From contig JACRIE010000003.1 of assembly GCA_016220165.1 (NCBI GenBank), positions 1 through 38,006 of the forward strand: a stretch of DNA of 38,006 nt, written 5' to 3'. The stretch comes from Candidatus Peregrinibacteria bacterium. Its GTDB lineage: Bacteria > Patescibacteriota > Gracilibacteria > UM-FILTER-43-11 > JACRIE01. The notes under the pieces are model-generated. The model was not told the DNA's origin and searched no databases. It worked only from the letters and a program-made list of their open reading frames with translations. The translations under genes and the position numbers were made by a program. Below are positions 33,457 through 38,006 of this stretch, one piece after another (position 1 is the first letter of the stretch; each line of letters opens with the position of its first letter).

Positions 33457-34512
33457 TCAAATCTCAATCACCCTCATCTCCTTTAGAAATCGCGTCAGCA
33501 CTTCAATCCCCTTCTCTTTGACCAAAATCATGTCTTCGATGCGCACGCCGCCGACACGGTTCAAGTAGACTCCCGGTTCAATCGTAAAAACCATCCCGGC
33601 CCGAATGACTTCTTTCGACTTCTCGGAAATAGAGGGAGCCTCGTGGACTTCCAGGCCAACGCCATGACCCGTGGAATGGCCGAACTGTTTTCCGTAACCG
33701 GCCTGCTCGATCACCGCGCGCGCGGCGCGATCGATTTCAGCCGCGTTCTTCCCAAGGCGAATGGCCTGGCTGGCTTTTTGGTTCGCCTCCAAAACAATTG
33801 AATACATTTTTTGTTCGATAGCGGTCGGTTTTCGCGTAAAGAAGACGCGCGTCATGTCTGTCATAGTACCCCTATATTCGATTCCCATGTCGATGAGGAT
33901 CGACTCCCCTTTTTTGAGGCGATTCGGCTCCTTGGCATGATGAACGTCCGCCGTATTTTTGCCGAAGCAGATGATGGGCGGAAACGAAAACCCGTCCGCC
34001 CCAAGCCCGCGCGCGATTGACAGAAGGTTCCACTCGAGCTCGTCTTCGGAAACGCCGACGCGAATCGTTTTAAGAAGCCGCTCAAGACATTCATCCGCGA
34101 TCCTGCACGCCTCACGCATCACGCGAATCTCCTCCGGATCCTTAATGACTCTCAAGGCCTGAACCAGACCATCCGCCGGTCTTAATCGCGTTTCGGGAAT
34201 TTCTTTTTTTAACTTTTTAAAAAAAGCGTAACTCAGATGCAAATCTTCAAAACCTAAAGAGTTAAAACGCTTCAATAAACTTTTGAAACCGTCTTTTTGA
34301 TCAAAAAGGCCGACCGTGCGCGGGAGTTGCTTGCGCGCCGAGCGAAGATACCTGAAATCCGTGATGAGCGTAGCCTTCTTGGGCGTAATCAAAAGACGGC
34401 CGTTGCTCCCACGGAACCCGCACAGATAGCGTACGTTGGGAGGATTGGACACTAAGAGCGCGCTAAGCCCTTTTGCCGCGAGAGAATGTTGCAATGATTT
34501 AATTCGCTGCAT
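33457..34512 (-). CDS. M24 family Xaa-Pro aminopeptidase/dipeptidase
   Basis: This 351-residue peptidase has the pita-bread fold and removes or cleaves residues next to proline in the cytosol. Start 34512 (MQRIKSLQHSLAAKG) fits the family; the ORF is open 14 codons further. Visible: N-terminal creatinase-like domain (LLVSNPPNVRYLCGF), and metal ligands in DMGIEYRGTMTDMTR (two Asp), FGHSTGHGVG (His), TIEPGVYL (Glu) and RIEDMILV (Glu). All five ligands are present, so it should be active. It cannot be split between PepP and PepQ from sequence. It is divergent from purC and followed by a good terminator. Confidence 0.92.
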   Translation of the reverse strand: MQRIKSLQHSLAAKGLSALLVSNPPNVRYLCGFRGSNGRLLITPKKATLITDFRYLRSARKQLPRTVGLFDQKDGFKSLLKRFNSLGFEDLHLSYAFFKKLKKEIPETRLRPADGLVQALRVIKDPEEIRVMREACRIADECLERLLKTIRVGVSEDELEWNLLSIARGLGADGFSFPPIICFGKNTADVHHAKEPNRLKKGESILIDMGIEYRGTMTDMTRVFFTRKPTAIEQKMYSIVLEANQKASQAIRLGKNAAEIDRAARAVIEQAGYGKQFGHSTGHGVGLEVHEAPSISEKSKEVIRAGMVFTIEPGVYLNRVGGVRIEDMILVKEKGIEVLTRFLKEMRVIEI

Positions 34513-34555
34513 AAACATCATTTTGATTTTACGGCATTTCGATCTAAAATTCATT

Positions 34556-34561
34556 TATAAT
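34556..34561 (+). promoter_or_regulatory. -10 element of purC
   Basis: A perfect TATAAT lies 13 bases before the purC ATG. The -35 is poor. A transcript from here would have a very short leader. Confidence 0.4.
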
Positions 34562-34574
34562 AATTTTTTGAACC

Positions 34575-35546
34575 ATGGCTGATCGGAACCTCATCAAAAA
34601 AAATCTTAAAAATACGCTCACCGAAACGAATTTTAAAGGGTATAAAAGGGTTTACAAAGGCAAGGTGCGCGACGTGTATGAAGTCAAAAGCCAACGCTTT
34701 TTTGTGGCTACGGACCGGCAGTCCGCGTTCGATCGCATTCTGGCCTCGGTGCCTTTCAAGGGAGCGGTTCTCAATCTCTTCAGCAAATTCTGGTTTGAGC
34801 AGACGAAGGACATCATCGCCAATCACATGATCGCGGTTCCCGACGCCAACGTGATGGTGATGAAGCCGCTCAAAATTTTTCCGGTGGAAGTGGTCGTTCG
34901 CGGCTACCTCACGGGAACCACGGGCACTTCCGCCTGGGTCGCCTACGAAAAAGGCGAGCGCTTGTTCTGCGGCGTGAAGCTTCCGGAGAGGCTCAAAAAA
35001 AATCAGGCCTTCGACCATCCCATCCTGACGCCCACAACGAAATCGGACGCGCACGACGAAAAGATCTCCGCCGAAGAAATCGTCAAACGCGGCCTAGTGC
35101 CAGAACAGCAATGGAAAAAAATCGAGGAGGCCGCGCTCAAAATCTTCGCCCGAGGGCAGGCGATCGCCAAAAAACAAGGCTACATCCTGGTGGACACCAA
35201 ATACGAGTTCGGCGAAGACGAAAAGGGCAACGTCGTCCTGGCGGACGAAGTTCACACGCCGGACTCCTCGCGCTACTGGGTCGCGGCCACGTACGAAAAA
35301 CAACTGGCCGCCGGACAAGAGCCCGAGAACTTCGACAAGGAATTCCTGCGCCTGTGGTTCAAAAACCACTGCGACCCCTACAACGACCCCGTGCTCCCGC
35401 CCGCGCCGGACGAGCTCGTGGAAGAATTGGCATTCCGCTACATCGACATTTACGAAAAACTGACCAGCCTGGCGTTCAATGCCCAGGCCGACCTTCCGAT
35501 CCATGACCGGATCCAAAAAAATCTAAACATTTATTTTAATACTTAA
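34575..35546 (+). CDS. purC: SAICAR synthase
   Basis: This enzyme (phosphoribosylaminoimidazole-succinocarboxamide synthase) joins CAIR and aspartate using ATP in purine synthesis. It has 323 residues. Visible: YKGKVRDVYEV at the ATP site, FVATDRQSAFDRILASVPFKG, VEVVVRGYLTGTTGTSAW, ILVDTKYEFGED and LADEVHTPDSSRYW, all canonical. It is followed 16 bases later by an NTF2-like membrane protein gene and then purE. The encoded CAIR-producing enzyme PurE supplies its substrate. Other purine genes are not in this window. Confidence 0.96.
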   Translation: MADRNLIKKNLKNTLTETNFKGYKRVYKGKVRDVYEVKSQRFFVATDRQSAFDRILASVPFKGAVLNLFSKFWFEQTKDIIANHMIAVPDANVMVMKPLKIFPVEVVVRGYLTGTTGTSAWVAYEKGERLFCGVKLPERLKKNQAFDHPILTPTTKSDAHDEKISAEEIVKRGLVPEQQWKKIEEAALKIFARGQAIAKKQGYILVDTKYEFGEDEKGNVVLADEVHTPDSSRYWVAATYEKQLAAGQEPENFDKEFLRLWFKNHCDPYNDPVLPPAPDELVEELAFRYIDIYEKLTSLAFNAQADLPIHDRIQKNLNIYFNT

Positions 35547-35562
35547 TTTCTAACCTAAAAAA

Positions 35563-36354
35563 ATGAAAATCCTTAAAGGAATTGCGATAGGCATCGGGGC
35601 GCTTATCTTACTCGGCGCGCTGATTTTGGGGACGATTTTTTATATCACCAAAGATCAGGCCGCGATGGCCGACCGTTTCCTGGAGGCTCTAAAAACCGGC
35701 GATACGGAAAAGGCCTACCAGATGACTTCGACCGAATTTCAAAAAGAAACCACGCCGGAGGCATTTAAATCTTTCGCCAATCGAAGCACGTTTAAAAACT
35801 ACCAAAGCTCGACATGGGGCTATCGGAGTATCGACACCTCCGGACGATCGGTGAAGGGCGTGATTCAAAGCGGCGAAACAACGCTGAAAGCCGAAGTGGA
35901 TTTCATCAAAGAGAACGATGAATGGAAGATTCAATACTTTTCCTACGACAGTTCAAAGGATGAGCCTGAATCCGCGCTCAGTCTGCCGGATGACAAAACG
36001 CTCAAAGACATAGCCCATCAAACCATGCTCGCTTTTAAAAAGGCCATCGAACTGAAAAATTTCGATGAATTTTATAGCTCGATATCCGACTATTGGAAAA
36101 CCAAAACCACGGCCAACGAATTGAAAGGGATTTTTACCGTTTTTATGGAAAAAGAGATCCGTCTGCCCATCGAAAATATCGCGCCCATCCTCAATGAACC
36201 CCCGCGAATAGACGAAAATAATCGGCTCGTCCTAAAAGGAAGCTATCCCCTGCCAACCCTGAAGGCGGATTTCAAACTAATATACCTCTACGAGTATCCT
36301 CAATGGAAGCTGATCGGAATCGACGTGAACACTCTGCCACTGGATTCAAAATAA
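35563..36354 (+). CDS. Membrane-anchored protein with two NTF2-like domains
   Basis: This 263-residue protein has an N-terminal membrane helix (about 5-30) and then two repeats of a small alpha+beta domain. Repeat 1 (about 34-128) begins DQAAMADRFLEALKTGDTEKAYQM and ends DFIKENDEWKIQYFSYD. Repeat 2 (about 148-260) begins AHQTMLAFKKAIELKNFDEFY and ends YEYPQWKLIGIDV. This is the DUF4864/DUF3887-type NTF2-like pattern of extracytoplasmic proteins, usually binding rather than catalytic. It lies between purC and purE but has no obvious link to purine synthesis; it may only share a transcript. Confidence 0.75.
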   Translation: MKILKGIAIGIGALILLGALILGTIFYITKDQAAMADRFLEALKTGDTEKAYQMTSTEFQKETTPEAFKSFANRSTFKNYQSSTWGYRSIDTSGRSVKGVIQSGETTLKAEVDFIKENDEWKIQYFSYDSSKDEPESALSLPDDKTLKDIAHQTMLAFKKAIELKNFDEFYSSISDYWKTKTTANELKGIFTVFMEKEIRLPIENIAPILNEPPRIDENNRLVLKGSYPLPTLKADFKLIYLYEYPQWKLIGIDVNTLPLDSK

Positions 36355-36371
36355 AGTGCTTAAAGGCTAAT

Positions 36372-36420
36372 TTCTACAAGCTACTTCCTAATTCCTCGTT
36401 CCTAACTTCTAATTCCTGAT
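36372..36420 (+). repeat. Period-7 array before purE
   Basis: Seven successive heptamers in register, for example TCCTAAT, TCCTCGT, TCCTAAC and TTCTAAT, fill most of the 69-base spacer and end 3 bases before the purE ATG. Confidence 0.85.
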
Positions 36421-36423
36421 CTT

Positions 36424-36873
36424 ATGTACGTCCCTATCCTTCTCGGTTCCGAATCCGATAAAGCCCACGCGCAAAAAATCGCGGATGTTCTGACGTCTTT
36501 TGGCGTCACAACGGAATTTAAAGTCTTTTCCGCTCACAAGGTTCCTGAAAAACTCTTCGCTTTCATTCAGGAGTGCAACAAAAAAAAGGGACCCATCGTT
36601 TATATCACCATTGCCGGGCGCAGCAATGGCCTCTCCGGCGTCACAGCCGGCAACGCGATTCATCCCGTCATCGCCTGCCCGCCCTTCGCGGACAAAGCCG
36701 ACTACCTCGTCAACATCCATTCGTCCCTGCAGATGCCCAGCGACACGCCGGCCATGACTGTGATCGACCCGAAAAACGCGGCCATGGCAGCGCTTCGTAT
36801 TCTGGCGCTCTCCGACGAAACGCTCAAAAAAAAGGTGGAAGCCGGAATCAGGGAAATGAAAGCGAAATTCTAG
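36424..36873 (+). CDS. purE: AIR carboxylase, class II PurE (PAICS type)
   Basis: This 149-residue enzyme forms CAIR from aminoimidazole ribonucleotide. Visible: LLGSESDKAHAQKIA, VFSAHKVPEKL (residues 37-39 SAH), and AGRSNGLSGVTAGNAIHPVIACPPF (given in part: AGRSNGL at 64-70). SAHK and AGRSNGL with PVIxCPP are hallmarks of class II PurE, which uses CO2 directly, as in the animal PAICS protein. Class I enzymes such as E. coli PurE have SAHR and GAGGAAHLPG and need PurK. No purK is in the window. Its TAG overlaps the TAG of the convergent repeat-protein gene in a shared CTAG. Confidence 0.92.
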   Translation: MYVPILLGSESDKAHAQKIADVLTSFGVTTEFKVFSAHKVPEKLFAFIQECNKKKGPIVYITIAGRSNGLSGVTAGNAIHPVIACPPFADKADYLVNIHSSLQMPSDTPAMTVIDPKNAAMAALRILALSDETLKKKVEAGIREMKAKF

Positions 36874-37871
36874 GCAAGCAAAGCAGTCCGCTTTAATAAC
36901 CCGCTACGGTGTTTGAGTTGAAAAAGAATTTCAGCCGCTTTAGAATCAGCTCCGCGCGTATCGTTCGCCATGGCAAGACCTTTTCCAGCGCGTCCAATAT
37001 AGGTACGACCGTTGCACGGCTCCCCATTGGAACAAACAGCATCAAGATCGGGCATATTTTCAGTGCTCAAATCATCAATCGTCTTCCCCGGGCCAAGTTT
37101 GGCGGCATAAGCGAGGAGATCCTTGCGGATATTCTCCTGGGTAAAATAAGCCGCGTCCATCGAGGGATATTCAACAATCTCAATACCAACAAGATGTTTG
37201 AGCGCTTTCAGTGCAGGCGCTCCTTTGGGCTGACCTTTCGTCATATTTTTGGCGATACCTAGCGCCACTCCGGCTTTAAGAAGATAGGTCGTCGGAAGAC
37301 ACGGTTCTTCATTAGCGCAAACAACACGGCCAATAGACTCAAGATTGCGTGTGCTTAAGCCTACAATTGTCATTCCATGACCGATGGCAGCGGCAAAAGC
37401 AGCAAGATCATGCTGCACATTCTGAAAAGTAAAATAAGTCTTATCCATCAAAGGATAGACCTTGATCCCGGCAATACCTTTAAGCCTGGCAAGAACCTCG
37501 GCAGTGGATTCAACTTCAGTCTGCTTTTCTGCCATTCCTAATGCTACAGCAGCACGGCGGAGATATTTCTCCCCTCCACAACTTTCCCCGCTAAAACAAG
37601 TAATACCTATCATATTCCTTGTACTGAGATCTGCAGGCGTCTTATCAGCTCCAAGCTTGGTAGCATAAGTCTCCAAATCGTGCCTCACGATCTCGGGGGT
37701 ACGAAAATAATCTTCCATTTTGATCGTTCTTGGCGTGGGCTGAGGAAAAGGATTGGTGCTCTGGCAGGAAGAACGAAGGAGCTGCTCTGCCAAACTGAAT
37801 TTCCATTCATCCGGAGGATCGTTCTTCCAAACGAGATCTGAAACTTCGCCCGAGAGAATCAGAGCGTTAAG
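36870..37871 (-). pseudogene. Three-fold repeat protein with paired cysteines, 5' end cut off by an IS
   Basis: The frame is open from the IS junction to TAG at 36870-36872 (333 codons of host sequence). The TTG at 37793 would be an artificial start. The product has three degenerate repeats of about 93 residues. Each follows the plan YF-x-x-[EQP]-[NI]-[IV]-x-x-DL-x-x-[YF]-A-x-x-[LI]-G, then T-x3-LST-x-N, a C-x5-C pair (CFSGESC, CANEEPC, CSNGEPC), Y[LI]-x-[RK]-A-[GA]-x-[AG]-LG[MI]A-like, and a P-x-MD linker before the next YF. The N-terminal part (SGEVSDLVWKNDPPDEWKF) is different. I recognise no named family. The repeats look helical and small, possibly nucleic-acid or protein binding. It lacks its start and promoter here, so it is probably inactive. 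Confidence 0.75.
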
Positions 37872-37872
37872 T

Positions 37873-37887
37873 GGCTTTGTTGCACAA
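37873..37887 (+). repeat. IS terminal inverted repeat (right copy)
   Basis: GGCTTTGTTGCACAA, exact reverse complement of 119-133. It marks the edge between host DNA and the right IS. Confidence 0.85.
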
Positions 37888-37928
37888 ATATTTTTTTAGG
37901 AATATGACGTTCCGACCCCTGCTTTCCG

Positions 37929-38006
37929 TTATGCCGCCCTGAAGCTTTCCGGCATCCCGAGGGCGTTCATACGGTTGAGGGCCGATCCCATGATACGGGC
38001 TTCTGC
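37929..38006 (-). pseudogene. IS5-family transposase, C-terminal fragment
   Basis: The last 25 codons are visible before TAA (37931-37929): SALNRMNALGMPESFRAA. LNRM-x-x-LGMP-x-S near the C-terminus is characteristic of IS5-family transposases. The rest lies beyond the window. Confidence 0.8.

Larger units (their letters stand above)
37873..38006 (-). mobile_element. IS5-family insertion sequence, transposase-3' end (partial, runs off the right edge)
   Basis: Terminal repeat followed by the transposase 3' end on the minus strand. It has the same orientation as the IS part at the left edge, so the two could be two copies of one element in direct orientation. Confidence 0.85.

Noticed and set aside
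34293-34308. 16-bp palindrome CTTTTTGATCAAAAAG in the M24 peptidase gene
   Set aside because: It is AT-rich and short and matches none of the repeat families, so it is probably chance.
34551-35054. 167-codon minus-strand frame antisense to purC
   Set aside because: purC motifs fill the plus strand here.

Overview
The window reads as chromosomal DNA of a small-genome bacterium of the Patescibacteria / Candidate Phyla Radiation type, possibly Peregrinibacteria-like. This placement is inference. It rests on very compact gene packing, tiny divergent membrane proteins, a TraC/VirB4-like ATPase with an N-terminal membrane anchor, an rsmH-ftsL pair without mraZ, and SLH/Big/Fn3 surface proteins. 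TGA ends several well-conserved genes (rsmH, the DegT aminotransferase), so UGA is a stop and not glycine as in Gracilibacteria. No rRNA, tRNA or CRISPR was seen.

Both edges lie inside IS5-family insertion sequences in the same orientation. Bases 1-133 hold the transposase 5' end and one terminal repeat. Bases 37873-38006 hold the transposase 3' end and the other terminal repeat. The left IS stops 10 bp before the start of the first gene. The right IS cuts off the 5' part of a gene for a three-fold repeat protein.

Layout: (1) 144-6125 is mainly a minus-strand run of seven genes: PH-domain protein, HEPN-like protein, coaE, gatB, clpP, tgt, HD nucleotidase. (2) 6191-9224, plus strand: lepB, glyS, a small cysteine-rich exported protein, and a decayed fragment of an aspartyl/asparaginyl-tRNA synthetase. 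(3) 9285-14274 is centred on a 930-residue SLH-RlpA-CAP surface protein, with ndk and an M16 protease on the minus strand. (4) 14545-15872: rsmH and an ftsL-like gene. (5) 15873-19014: a translationally coupled minus-strand trio of transglutaminase, DegT aminotransferase and FemAB transferase, probably for cell-surface glycan or peptide modification. (6) 19109-22677, plus strand: glutamate dehydrogenase, yqeY, PPC/DUF296 and several small membrane or exported proteins. (7) 22666-30773, minus strand: Big/Fn3 surface protein, MFS permease, PfkB kinase, an unknown protein and the TraC-like ATPase. (8) 30956-34512, minus strand: M24 peptidase, a 3D-domain/peptidoglycan-binding protein, an unknown protein and prmC. 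(9) 34575-36873, plus strand: purC, an NTF2-like membrane protein and a class II (PAICS-type) purE.

The most unusual feature is a load of small repeats. One type is degenerate arrays with a strict 7-base period, using a different heptamer at each place, both in spacers and in frame inside femAB and prmC. The other type is perfect or near-perfect palindromes, both in spacers and in frame inside tgt, the DegT gene, the transglutaminase gene and prmC. Genes are so tightly packed that several convergent pairs have abutting or overlapping stop codons.
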